The notes under the pieces: model-generated
Databases searched by the model: none
What the model was told of the DNA's origin: nothing
What the model saw: the letters and a program-made list of their open reading frames with translations, nothing else
Program-made: the position numbers and the translations under genes
Part shown: in pieces, positions 17,849 through 25,889 of the stretch
Position numbering within the stretch: the stretch's first letter is position 1
How the letters are laid out: each line of letters begins with the position of its first letter
Assembly: GCA_020850475.1 (NCBI GenBank)
Contig: JADZEO010000080.1
Coordinates: 1 to 37,638 of the forward strand
Length of the DNA: 37,638 bases
Direction: 5' to 3'
From: Bdellovibrionales bacterium
GTDB lineage: Bacteria > Bdellovibrionota > Bdellovibrionia > Bdellovibrionales > UBA1609

Positions 17849-18286
17849 ATGAATTCACTTTTGATCATGACAGCAGTCATTTCCGGATTTTTGTCGAGTT
17901 CAGCGTGGGCCCACGGAGAAGATCGGCCAGGCCCCCATGGCGGAACGATTCGAATGCCCGGCGCCTTCCACACCGAACTGGTCCTTCTAGCTAAGGGTGA
18001 GTTCAAGATCTACTTACTTGATATCAATTTCAAGAATCCCTCGACCAAGAAGTCAGAACTCCAAGTTAACTATTTTGGAGAGGCTTCTACCAAAGCCGAT
18101 TGTCAGGCCCAAAGGGACCACTACTATTTGTGTAAGCTTCCCCAGACGGTGGACTTCACCAAGAAGGGTGAACTCAAGGTCGTTGCAACTCGTGATGGCC
18201 AGCCCGGGGCTGAAGTGACTTACCCGCTACCGCTTCCAAGCGCAAATGCATCGCCGAGCAAAGAACAAACCCATCATCACCATTGA
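17849..18286 (+). CDS. His-rich periplasmic protein, probably copper-responsive
   Basis: From ATG 17849 the product has 145 residues: a hydrophobic export signal (MNSLLIMTAVISGFLSSSAW, cut near AWA), then HGEDRPGPHGGTIRMPGAFH, a small beta-rich domain with two Cys (in ADCQAQ and YLCKLP), and a His tail (THHHH). The HG...PHGG...H pattern and the His tail suggest metal binding. The signal lacks the usual N-terminal Lys or Arg. Upstream in-frame starts exist (ATG 17840, TTG 17777) but lie in or before the promoter core, so I prefer 17849 as a leaderless start. The CsoR-like operator points to copper; the exact role (metallochaperone or sequestration) is unknown. Confidence 0.7.
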   Translation: MNSLLIMTAVISGFLSSSAWAHGEDRPGPHGGTIRMPGAFHTELVLLAKGEFKIYLLDINFKNPSTKKSELQVNYFGEASTKADCQAQRDHYYLCKLPQTVDFTKKGELKVVATRDGQPGAEVTYPLPLPSANASPSKEQTHHHH

Positions 18287-18374
18287 GTCACGAAAGATTA
18301 CTATTTGACCTGCATTGATCTTGCTGAGACCGTGAGTTCCAACGGCAGCAGAGTTCTTCGCTAAGGAATCTCAC

Positions 18375-19181
18375 ATGGAACTGTGGTTAGAATTTACCCT
18401 GTTTCTAGGAGCTATGATGTTTTCAGCTCTCGGGACAATCGCCGGGTTCGGGGGCGGTATTTTTCTGATTCCGCTGATGGTGATCGGTTTTAGCGTACCG
18501 GTTGAAATTGCGATCGGTGTGACGGCACTCTCTTTGTTTCCCTCTAGTCTTTATTCGTCAGTTCTTAACTACCGCCAAAAGCTCATTGACCTGCCACTCC
18601 TAGTGGCCCTCGAGGTACCCACCATTTTTGGCGCCTATGGTGGCGCTCACTTGACTCGCTGGGTGCCCACTCGCCCGCTCGAGAGCGCCTTTGCTTGCTT
18701 TCTCTTTTTTCTCGCCTGGAAAACACTCCGCCCATCTGATGGTTCAAGCCCTCTCTTGCGGTGGGTGACTGCGCTCAACGAACAACGTCCCCAAGTGGTC
18801 AAGGGCAGTAACCCCGTGAGTCTCTGGTCCGCTATCTTTTTTGGTGGGTTCTCTGGAATTATTGCCGGACTCTTTGGCATCGGCGGTGGCATTTTAAAAA
18901 CCCCGATCATGATTCAGGTATTCAAGGTCCCGATCCGCAGAGCTACCGCCACGGCTTTGGGGATGATCGTCTTCACCAGTTTGATTTCTGGATCCACTCA
19001 CTATCAATTGGGCCACGTTTCAACCAGCTTGTTGGGGCCCTGTGCCGGTGGTTTTTTTACGGGCAGCATCGTCGGAAATTTTATTGGTCATCGAATCCAT
19101 GTCGATCACCTCAAGCGAATCATTGCTGCTTCGATTGGCCTTGCCGGCGTGGCAGTTCTTATCCACGCCGCATTTCTTTAA
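18375..19181 (+). CDS. TauE/SafE (TSUP) family permease
   Basis: The 268-residue product has eight or so hydrophobic segments in two related halves. Each half carries the Gly-rich family motif: GTIAGFGGGIFLIPLM near the N-terminus and GIIAGLFGIGGGILKTPIM in the second half. TSUP proteins export sulfite or other sulfur-containing anions or related organic anions; some occur in metal-resistance loci. AAGGA precedes the ATG. It lies 88 bp behind the His-rich protein on the same strand with no terminator seen between, so it may share the CsoR-controlled transcript. The stop overlaps that of the convergent gene in TTAA. Confidence 0.9.
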   Translation: MELWLEFTLFLGAMMFSALGTIAGFGGGIFLIPLMVIGFSVPVEIAIGVTALSLFPSSLYSSVLNYRQKLIDLPLLVALEVPTIFGAYGGAHLTRWVPTRPLESAFACFLFFLAWKTLRPSDGSSPLLRWVTALNEQRPQVVKGSNPVSLWSAIFFGGFSGIIAGLFGIGGGILKTPIMIQVFKVPIRRATATALGMIVFTSLISGSTHYQLGHVSTSLLGPCAGGFFTGSIVGNFIGHRIHVDHLKRIIAASIGLAGVAVLIHAAFL

Positions 19182-19777
19182 GGCGTTTGCTGCAACAGGG
19201 TCTCGAGGATTTGGTTCCAAGCGTTGACGTCGCTGACGATCGCCATCGCTTCTTGTGACCAAGCTGGGTAGTTGCTGATGTCATCTTGGTAACAGCGTGC
19301 CTCGGGCTGCTTTGTGTAGCGACTATAATTGGTCGCCCAGCAAGCCGCATTCTGCGCATCATAGAAAAAGGAAAAGAGCCCATTCCAGTCTTTGATCTTC
19401 CACCCAGCAAAGGATTCTTCACCGTAAAGCGGCAGATCGTCCGGAAAGATCTCAATCGCGATTTCTCGTAAGACCGTATCGCCCAAATCTTCTTCGTAGA
19501 AATAGATTGCGCCAAGCTCCGGCGAAATCACAGTGTAAGCACGCGCCGGATAACTCCCCACCGGGTAACAATAATGGCGAAAGACCGATAGGTGGTCATT
19601 TGAGTACAGACAACTTTGCAAACTGTCGTAGCCAAACACTAAAGCCTGATCTTGGCGAGGTAGAGATTGAGCTGCCATTTGCCGAATAACCTCTGCCACC
19701 GGAACGGCAGTGCGGGCTTGGGCCCCGATTACAAATGCGAAAAATCCCATCCATGCAGTCACCAGAAGTTTGGACAT
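19178..19777 (-). CDS. secreted protein of unknown function
   Basis: I recognise no family. The 199-residue product begins with an export signal (MSKLLVTAWMGFFAFVIGAQ, cut near AQA) and has four cysteines in the mature part (in LQSCLYS, RHYCYPV, AACWATN and EARCYQD), which could form two disulfides in the periplasm. It is rich in aromatic residues (for example SPELGAIYFYEEDLGD and WNGLFSFFYDAQ). It is convergent with the TSUP gene, with stop codons sharing TTAA. A GGGG-type ribosome site stands seven to eight bases before the ATG. Confidence 0.65.
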   Translation of the reverse strand: MSKLLVTAWMGFFAFVIGAQARTAVPVAEVIRQMAAQSLPRQDQALVFGYDSLQSCLYSNDHLSVFRHYCYPVGSYPARAYTVISPELGAIYFYEEDLGDTVLREIAIEIFPDDLPLYGEESFAGWKIKDWNGLFSFFYDAQNAACWATNYSRYTKQPEARCYQDDISNYPAWSQEAMAIVSDVNAWNQILETLLQQTP

Positions 19778-20011
19778 ACTTAGCCCCCTGTTCTTTAGTC
19801 TAGTATCAAAACATCCAGTCTAAATTGCACGGACTTTGTGAACCACCTAGACCAAGGACTGGGTTTTAGGACTCCAATTGGGTCCCAGTTTGCCACCACA
19901 ATGCTTGTCCAAACCAGCGTCCGAGAAGGCGTGTGAAAACGAGTATTGAAGGTCAGCCCGCTGGAGCAACCGCGACCAGTTTACATAATCCAATGGTAAC
20001 CATTCGTAAGT

Positions 20012-21160
20012 CTAGCGATTGGGGTAGCGATTAACGATTTCTCCCCAACGTGCAAACAAGTCATCGAGCGCCCAGCTGGGAAAGTATGACTCCTCTTGCC
20101 TACGCATAAGCTGGCGCGCTTGATAAACGTCGTGCAGCGCTAAGACCAGGGCTCGAGATAAGTGTGCGTTAACTGGGGCTTGGTCTATCGAAAAGTCACG
20201 GTGCCCCGGTACACCCAGCCCGTTGTCTATTAAGTTGGCGCGCACCAAAACTTCGCGGTCGCCGTCCCGGCGCATTTCGACCATCAGGTTTTTGATGGCC
20301 TCCTCATCAGGTTTTTTGGGAAAGCGATCGGAGTTGCCAAATAAGTAATCAAGCACCCGCACGACGACTTCCATCTCTTGCCACTCTCGGGTCCCTCGCC
20401 AATAGGCCACGCGGGTGGGATCTTGACGTCGCACCGCTTCGACCTCTAAGCCCATTGACCACTGCTGAAGCGAGCCCACTCCATAGGACTTACCTTCGTG
20501 AACCAGCACCGCTTCCAGAGTTTCTGGCACATGGATGGGCGCGTGACCACCGTGACGCCAATAGCTCTCCAAAATGCGGCCGTAGAATGACTGGGCTCGG
20601 ACCTCGCGCACGTGAAACAAAAATCGCAAAAATTCTTTGGGTTGAGTTTCAAAAAATCCGTCCCGCACGGGTGCTGATTGGGCGAGTGGCTTAAAGATCG
20701 ACTGGAACCGCTGCCCCTGATCGTCGGCTTGAATCACTTTTAATACACCATTGGTGCCGCCACCCAGACGCTCCACTCCCACGATTCGAGATCGGCGAAC
20801 TTGGCGCGCCCAACCTAAATGCGATTGACTGGTGGGCAACCAAACAAAAGACTCACCGTTAGGTGCCCAACTTTCGGTAATTGTGCGAATCCAGTTGTTA
20901 GCGTCAATGACTTCGCGTGAGCGAGGCACTTCGCGGCTCGAAGAAACCCCCACGCCCCGCGCGCGCTGCATGAAGGCCTCGACCCAGGCCTCACCCCGAT
21001 CAGACAACTGGGAAAACTCGATTCGACTCTTCCCGAGCAGCAGCTGAGTGACTTGATCTGGGCTAATGATGGAAAGGCGGCATTCCCCGGCCAGCCCCAA
21101 CGGGACCAGCCCCAATATGATTCCCACCAGCACTGCCCAACCCAGATAGTTCACCTTCAC
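20012..21160 (-). CDS. probable secreted protein kinase, Fam20/four-jointed/HipA-like fold
   Basis: From GTG 21160 the 382-residue product has an export signal (MKVNYLGWAVLVGIILGLVP, cut near LAG). Then come elements of an atypical kinase: a Gly-rich loop VERLGGGTNGVLKV (about residues 130-141), a candidate ATP-binding Lys in SIFKPL (K157), LDYLFGNSDRFPKKP with a catalytic-type Asp (D278), and NLIDNGLGVPG with a metal-binding-type Asp (D312). The order and the GNxDR...IDNG pair match Fam20C, four-jointed and HipA/PI4-kinase-like proteins. I chose 21160 because GAGGG lies seven bases upstream; GTG 21175 adds five residues. The substrate is unknown; the signal puts the activity outside the cytoplasm. 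Family identity is inference from motifs. Confidence 0.65.
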   Translation of the reverse strand: MKVNYLGWAVLVGIILGLVPLGLAGECRLSIISPDQVTQLLLGKSRIEFSQLSDRGEAWVEAFMQRARGVGVSSSREVPRSREVIDANNWIRTITESWAPNGESFVWLPTSQSHLGWARQVRRSRIVGVERLGGGTNGVLKVIQADDQGQRFQSIFKPLAQSAPVRDGFFETQPKEFLRFLFHVREVRAQSFYGRILESYWRHGGHAPIHVPETLEAVLVHEGKSYGVGSLQQWSMGLEVEAVRRQDPTRVAYWRGTREWQEMEVVVRVLDYLFGNSDRFPKKPDEEAIKNLMVEMRRDGDREVLVRANLIDNGLGVPGHRDFSIDQAPVNAHLSRALVLALHDVYQARQLMRRQEESYFPSWALDDLFARWGEIVNRYPNR

Positions 21161-21302
21161 CGTTACAACCCTCACCCGTCATTAAACCTTCCTTTGCCCG
21201 CGCTGCGCTCTAGGCTCAAGGACTGCGGGTGGAATGGCAAATTCTACGATCTATCGAACTCTCGAGACCCGATAAACTTGCAAGGCCTTACAACTCTTAC
21301 AT

Positions 21303-21330
21303 TTGACCAACTGAGTTTTTGGCCTAACAA
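21303..21330 (+). promoter_or_regulatory. candidate promoter of the barrel gene at 21358
   Basis: TTGACC (21303-21308), a 16-bp spacer and TAACAA (21325-21330) give a fair sigma-70 promoter 28 bp before the ATG, with AAGGAG between. The spacing is one base short of ideal and the -10 is imperfect. Confidence 0.5.
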
Positions 21331-21357
21331 TTAAGCTGAACTCGGTAAGGAGAAAAT

Positions 21358-21957
21358 ATGAAAATGCGCAAGAGCCTGGTTTTGGCGAGCTTGATGTGGG
21401 GGGCGATGACGGCCCAAGCAGATGTGGAATCTTGGTACACCTATTGGGGCCTGGGATTTGGCAACATGAAATACACCGGGGATCTGGATAAGGGCATTGA
21501 CGATCTTCAAAATGGCGGAGGCTTTAAAAAGTCCTCTACCATGGCCTCGGACCTTTTGGGGTTTTATTGGCCCGTCTTCGAGCAAAATACGATTATGGGC
21601 GTGGTCGTTAACGGAGTTACCGAGTCGTACCGAAGTTCTGGTCTGGACGTGGATGTCGGAGTCACGACCATGCAGACCTCGTTTAGCACGATGTATTTTT
21701 GGGGTGCCGAACCCGGTGACAACTTCTTTTTGCGCGGTGATATCGGTATTGGTCGGGTCACGGTATCAGTCACCAACGATCAGAATTGGGCCTACACCGG
21801 TGCGACCGACAGCGGGATTGGCGTGAGAGTGGGCGGAGGTTACGGTATTCCCATCAGCGGCGAAAGTCGCGTGCTCATCACTGTTCTCGTGGGAAAAAAC
21901 AGCACCGACGAAGGTGACGCCTCGTTTGGCTCCCTACTGGTCGGCGGTTTGTGGTAA
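21358..21957 (+). CDS. predicted outer-membrane beta-barrel protein
   Basis: The 199-residue product has an export signal (MKMRKSLVLASLMWGAMTAQ, cut near AQA). It then shows alternating barrel-type strands such as WYTYWGLGFGNMKYTG, FFLRGDIGIGRVTVSV and GIGVRVGGGYGIPI, and ends LLVGGLW with a C-terminal aromatic residue, as expected for insertion by the Bam machinery. AAGGAG stands five bases before the ATG. It appears monocistronic: it has a candidate promoter and a long hairpin that begins within its last codons. I do not recognise a specific family. Confidence 0.75.
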   Translation: MKMRKSLVLASLMWGAMTAQADVESWYTYWGLGFGNMKYTGDLDKGIDDLQNGGGFKKSSTMASDLLGFYWPVFEQNTIMGVVVNGVTESYRSSGLDVDVGVTTMQTSFSTMYFWGAEPGDNFFLRGDIGIGRVTVSVTNDQNWAYTGATDSGIGVRVGGGYGIPISGESRVLITVLVGKNSTDEGDASFGSLLVGGLW

Positions 21958-21988
21958 ACCCGCCCGCAAGCGGGCTTTGGTTTACCAC
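21951..21988. terminator. long hairpin between convergent genes, overlapping the barrel stop codon
   Basis: GTGGTAAACC at 21951-21960 (containing the last Trp codon and TAA stop) pairs perfectly with GGTTTACCAC at 21979-21988, and an inner GCCCGC/GCGGGC stem lies between them, followed by TTT. The structure is symmetrical enough to end transcription from both sides, though T-runs are short. Confidence 0.7.
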
Positions 21989-22005
21989 CAGAAAATTGGT
22001 TGAGA

Positions 22006-24552
22006 TTATTTTCGACGTGGAGTTACGACTTGCACATCGACGCGAACGACCCCTTCCAGTGAGACGTCTTCGCTAAACTTGAGCACACCTTTTTCAACCT
22101 GGTATAAGCTCTTGAGGACTTCGTGGGCTTCGCCATTGCCGTAGATCAACCGCACGCGCCAAACCCATTCGGTCTCAGGATCGATGTTGAGCTGATAGCT
22201 TCTACTGATCCAACGGGTGATGAGATCGAGCACGAAGGTCAAAGCCGTATCGTAGGAGTCCAAACAAACCGGGAATAGTTTCGAGTTTCCTTCCCCGAGC
22301 AAGGTGTGCAGACGAGTGTACGAATGTCCCGGCGGAATGTACACACTCTCCGGCACACAGTTTGGATCCCCCGGCGGCACAATAAACGAGGCGACAAAGA
22401 AGCGATCCGCAAACGACGAATGAAGTTTCTCAGCCACGGTCTGCACGGGATCATTCGAAGGTCCGACCATACTTGCTGATTCCCAATTTCCCGCCACGGC
22501 CTTGTACTGAGTAGAAGGCTGCAATCGATAACCGCCATCGTGTTTACAGCTCGAGGTATCGAGTTGATGCCCAGTCGCAGCACAGGCGGCTGACAAGTGA
22601 CTTATGTTGGCCGGTAAACACATGTTGCCGTTGTCAAACCGTTTGCCCGCGCACTTCGCCAAGGCGGGTAATTGAACACACTCATTTTCACATTTGCTCG
22701 GCAACATGAACAGCTCAGAGGTTCCCGAGTTGGACAAAAAGTGTTGCACAGCCTGATTCCATTGATCCGTGCTACAAGCCGTCTTACCTACACTGCAAGT
22801 CGCAGGCGAGGTCACTGGAAGCGAGGTTGTGCGAATCGAGTGTGAACAAGTGTAGTTGCACGTCTTAAGGTCGTTGACGTTACCACTTCCCAAGTTGTTG
22901 GCGGCCAACTGCTTCAGAGTGGCGTCGCCCATGCAATCGGTGGGACCAACCGAGCCGTTTTGATCGGCGCCGAGTCCGCTGCATTGATAGATCGTTCGAT
23001 CCGTCAAGGTGAACGTGTTGGTCGGGAAACTCTCCGAACACTTGACGTTACACTCGTAAATATTGCCAGGCGAAATGTAACTCGGCGATTTGGAATCGGC
23101 AAATTCCCGTTGCGAAGCATTGCAACTGGTATTGCAGTTCGCGGGCTTTGAGGGCAGATTCTCGGAGCGCAGAGTGTTGCCATCCGTTACACAACGATGT
23201 TGGCAATTCACTAAATTGGCCGCGCCGATCCCCGCCAATCCGGCGGCTGCGGTCGGCTCACCAGCCGTGCAAGCCCGATAGCCTTCGGTTTGACCGTTAT
23301 CAGCACAAGTGCCACCACCGTAATCAGCAATGGGTTTATTGGTCTGCGCACTCAACTGATTTTGACAGTGAAGCTTACATGAGCCGGGTACCAATCCATA
23401 CGGCCTCAAGTTGGCTGGAATCGAGGCTAACACCTCATCGCAGCTCACCGCTTTTCCGGCGATATTCTCGGCCGCACAATATCCCTCGTAAGGATTGCCA
23501 CTGTTATAATTATAGATGTGAGTCACCTGCTCGGCCTCAGGCAAGCTATCCACGAGGACATAGCGCTCATAGCTGACCCATTCTTTACGCTGCTTCACTT
23601 GGTAGTAGTAGTACTTGCGATAGCGATTCCACCGATACTCGACTTTCCAAGACTCCACCGGAGTTTTAGATTGGTAACTCACGGTTTCAGTCACCTTGCG
23701 GTAGCTGTAATTGAGTCGCTGTTCTTTGTTCGGTAGATAGCTCATTTCATAGGTATAAGTGCAGCCGACATCCCCTGGTTGGCAAGCAACCGCCGAGGGA
23801 TCGTTGAGCACCTTTTGCACTTCTTGAGTTTTTTCATCCAAACAGCCCAACGAATCAGTCGCATCATCCTCATTGGTAGCCAAAATAAAAGCCTGAAACG
23901 ACTGCGACGACTGATTGGCCTTGGCCGCCCGAAGAAGGGTGCAAAGGGTTTGCTCTTTGTCGTCACCCTTGACCCCAACACTTGAGATGCTCGAAACATA
24001 TTCATTGGTAAAGTCGGCAAATTCGGGATCAGTCATGCTCGACCAAAACGGCAGCGCATGTCCAGAGGTCGTGTGCGACTTGGAGATCGAGTAACGCTTT
24101 ACATTCCAATAGGAAGTTGATGGAGACAGCGTTCCGATTTGCGAAAGCGGAATTTCCAGGAAACCGTCGGGTCCGCGATAGCGAACCAAGTCGGCCAAAT
24201 CAACTGACGATTTGTCGCCCGTCAAACTCTGCGTCGTTGTATAAAGGGCCATGTCCCCTGAAAAGCCACGTAAGCGACTGGTCACGGACTGAAATGAAGA
24301 TGCCACTTCATCCTGAATCGGTTTCATTGAATTGGAGTTATCCAAAATTGTCGATACCGAGATCGATGGGCGATTTTCTTTTTCTTCGGGATTGAACGAG
24401 ATTCCCCTGAGTTCGCCGTCGACGCCGGCCTTTACCAGCTCGTCGGTGGAGTCAAAGCCCACGTCGGAACAGTTCTGGAAGGTTCCCATCATCAAGGTGA
24501 AAGAAACCGTTAATAAGAGTACGCCGCTAAGGTAGTAGTTACTTCTCTTCAT
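22006..24552 (-). CDS. large Cys-rich surface protein with vWA-like domain
   Basis: The 848-residue product has an N-terminal export signal ending TFQNCSD; C28 could be lipidated, but the residues before it are not a standard lipobox. A vWA-type fold follows, with the metal-site motif D71-x-S73-x-S75 in ILDNSNSM and a later AFILATNEDDATDSL strand. Residues 301-331 are packed with Tyr, Trp, Lys and Arg. Residues 390-670 carry about 25 cysteines, including six C-x3-C pairs (C392/396, 450/454, 473/477, 501/505, 565/569, 621/625), suggesting repeated disulfide modules. vWA proteins with an intact metal site often bind other proteins or matrix. The gene stands alone; no partner is evident. Confidence 0.7.
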   Translation of the reverse strand: MKRSNYYLSGVLLLTVSFTLMMGTFQNCSDVGFDSTDELVKAGVDGELRGISFNPEEKENRPSISVSTILDNSNSMKPIQDEVASSFQSVTSRLRGFSGDMALYTTTQSLTGDKSSVDLADLVRYRGPDGFLEIPLSQIGTLSPSTSYWNVKRYSISKSHTTSGHALPFWSSMTDPEFADFTNEYVSSISSVGVKGDDKEQTLCTLLRAAKANQSSQSFQAFILATNEDDATDSLGCLDEKTQEVQKVLNDPSAVACQPGDVGCTYTYEMSYLPNKEQRLNYSYRKVTETVSYQSKTPVESWKVEYRWNRYRKYYYYQVKQRKEWVSYERYVLVDSLPEAEQVTHIYNYNSGNPYEGYCAAENIAGKAVSCDEVLASIPANLRPYGLVPGSCKLHCQNQLSAQTNKPIADYGGGTCADNGQTEGYRACTAGEPTAAAGLAGIGAANLVNCQHRCVTDGNTLRSENLPSKPANCNTSCNASQREFADSKSPSYISPGNIYECNVKCSESFPTNTFTLTDRTIYQCSGLGADQNGSVGPTDCMGDATLKQLAANNLGSGNVNDLKTCNYTCSHSIRTTSLPVTSPATCSVGKTACSTDQWNQAVQHFLSNSGTSELFMLPSKCENECVQLPALAKCAGKRFDNGNMCLPANISHLSAACAATGHQLDTSSCKHDGGYRLQPSTQYKAVAGNWESASMVGPSNDPVQTVAEKLHSSFADRFFVASFIVPPGDPNCVPESVYIPPGHSYTRLHTLLGEGNSKLFPVCLDSYDTALTFVLDLITRWISRSYQLNIDPETEWVWRVRLIYGNGEAHEVLKSLYQVEKGVLKFSEDVSLEGVVRVDVQVVTPRRK

Positions 24553-24597
24553 GTCCGCTCCTGAATCCGATTACCATCCAAATTCATTCTGCGGCTT

Positions 24598-24625
24598 GCG
24601 ATCATTTGTGATCGCTTTTGTTTTT
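24598..24625 (+). terminator. plus-strand terminator just upstream of the vWA gene
   Basis: GCGATCA, loop TTTG and TGATCGC form a perfect 7-bp stem followed by TTTTGTTTTTG on the plus strand. No plus-strand gene precedes it; the vWA gene starts 45 bp away on the other strand. It may stop antisense transcription through that gene. Confidence 0.65.
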
Positions 24626-24692
24626 GTAAACTTGCACCAGCCCCGGTCAATTCAAAGCGTATACTTGCCCCTCGCGCTTTGAACGCTGGATC

Positions 24693-24973
24693 TTAAGCAA
24701 AGTTGGCATCCTGCCAGCAAACCTGCGTTTTGATCCGACTTTTAGTATAGCTGAGGACTTTCGCAGGTTGTGGACTTTGATCGGGTTTCTCACTCTGAGA
24801 CAAATCATTGTTCTCAAAATGCAGTAATCGTTCATCGACTTTACACACCGAATGTTCCAGACTGAGTATGTTTATTTTTTTGTCGAGAAGATCGCCAGGC
24901 CCAAAGTCGACGACAGAAACAAAATAATTACCGCCGAAAATCCCCTTCCCACCTCGGCACAACGGTTGCTCAC
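24693..24973 (-). pseudogene. possible frameshifted pilin-like or small membrane protein gene
   Basis: From GTG 24973 the minus strand reads MSNRCAEVGRGFSAVIILFL and on to GLAIFSTKK, a basic start then one hydrophobic helix as in pilin-like or TadE-like proteins, before a stop. Just at that point is a run of seven A (24875-24881 on the complement). Switching frame there opens a continuation, INILSLEHSVCKVDERLLHF and on to a stop at 24693. A one-base change in the run would join them into one protein of about 93 residues. Position 5 after the GF is not the Glu of true pilins. Frameshift mutation, sequencing error or slippage are all possible. I see no gene in the remaining part of 24553-25241. 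Confidence 0.35.
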
Positions 24974-25241
24974 TTGATTAAGTGAAAAACCAGCCAGGGT
25001 TGGCTGCACTCAAAAGAAAGAGTTTTTGTATGTAAGGTCGACGGGACCGACGGAGCGTCGGAGCACCCGCACCCCAGCTCTTTTTGCCCCCTAAGGACGG
25101 AAAAAGCATTTGCAGGAACACATATTATAAGGAGGGATGAGCGATTATAGGTTTTGTGACTTACACACACGCACATTTTAAGGTCAATGTCTGAAATTGC
25201 CTGGAGCAAGAGCGGGTTACAAATCTTGCTCCGGGCCCTAA

Positions 25242-25739
25242 CTACATCGCCCAGTAGAGATCCCAAGCCGTCTTTGCCAATTTACGATAAGGCTCGCCGA
25301 TCGTCGTCATTGGAACTAATACCAAAAGCGAAACAAGATAGAAGGCCGTGGTCCAAACATCAATCCAAAGCCGACGCGCCCAATGCTGAGTGCGCGCCAA
25401 TAGCACGGCTCGCAAGGCCAAGATCAAAATCAGTGCCCCCAATTGGACCCACCAAAAGAGACGCCAGTCGGATTTATGCAAAAGGTCATCGATGTTTTGT
25501 AGAACGTCGCGATCAGCCACACCTTTGAGAATGTTTTGAATGGGCTTGGCCAACTCCTCGAGTTTTCGCCGCACGTCCTCGACTTGCTGCATACCCTGAT
25601 CCAAAGAGGATTTGAGCTCTTGGATCGGGTCCGATTGCTGGGTTGGTGGCGCCTGAGGAGGCGTTTGGGCAATCGCCCCTGAGGTCACAAGCAACCAACC
25701 CATTTGAAGAACGACCATGCGAATCAAAAACCATGTCAT
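25242..25739 (-). CDS. membrane protein with export signal and coiled coil, unknown function
   Basis: From ATG 25739 the product has 165 residues: an export signal (MTWFLIRMVVLQMGWLLVTS, cut near AIA), a Gln/Pro-rich stretch (QTPPQAPPTQQ), a predicted helical or coiled-coil segment (about residues 35-85, with LDQGMQQVEDVRRKLEELAK), and two membrane helices near the C-terminus (WWVQLGALILILALRAVLL and the AFYLVSLLVLVPM region). GGGAG lies nine bases before this ATG; longer in-frame starts up to 25856 would run across the divergent promoter region and add a basic non-signal stretch. The N-terminal domain should be periplasmic. I know no family for it. Confidence 0.6.
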   Translation of the reverse strand: MTWFLIRMVVLQMGWLLVTSGAIAQTPPQAPPTQQSDPIQELKSSLDQGMQQVEDVRRKLEELAKPIQNILKGVADRDVLQNIDDLLHKSDWRLFWWVQLGALILILALRAVLLARTQHWARRLWIDVWTTAFYLVSLLVLVPMTTIGEPYRKLAKTAWDLYWAM

Positions 25740-25801
25740 CTGCACAATCTCCCTGGTGTCTCTCCTGCTATCCGCAAAAAACCAAACTCTAACAACAACA
25801 T

Positions 25802-25824
25802 GACAAATTCTTCCCGAATTTGTC
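25802..25824. promoter_or_regulatory. perfect inverted repeat in divergent intergenic region
   Basis: GACAAATTC and GAATTTGTC form a 9-bp perfect dyad around a 5-base centre, eight bases upstream of the candidate -35 box of the porin gene and between two divergent genes. No T-tract follows, so an operator for a dimeric regulator is more likely than a terminator. Confidence 0.5.
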
Positions 25825-25831
25825 GTCGACT

Positions 25832-25860
25832 TTGCAAGCCTATTCTGGAATACCATAAAT
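25832..25860 (+). promoter_or_regulatory. candidate promoter of the porin gene
   Basis: TTGCAA (25832-25837), a 17-bp spacer and ATAAAT (25855-25860) give a plausible sigma-70 promoter 29 bp before the porin ATG, directly downstream of the inverted repeat. Confidence 0.45.
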
Positions 25861-25889
25861 CAAGAACACTTCAACTGCGAGGTAAAGAC

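Noticed and set aside
25130-25178. Plus-strand mini-frame after AAGGAGGG
   Set aside because: The ATG touches the ribosome site with no spacing and the frame is only 14 codons.
24970-25266. 98-residue minus-strand frame upstream of the possible pilin-like gene
   Set aside because: It has no ribosome site, no recognisable pattern, overlaps the end of the gene at 25242 and the start of the better candidate at 24973.
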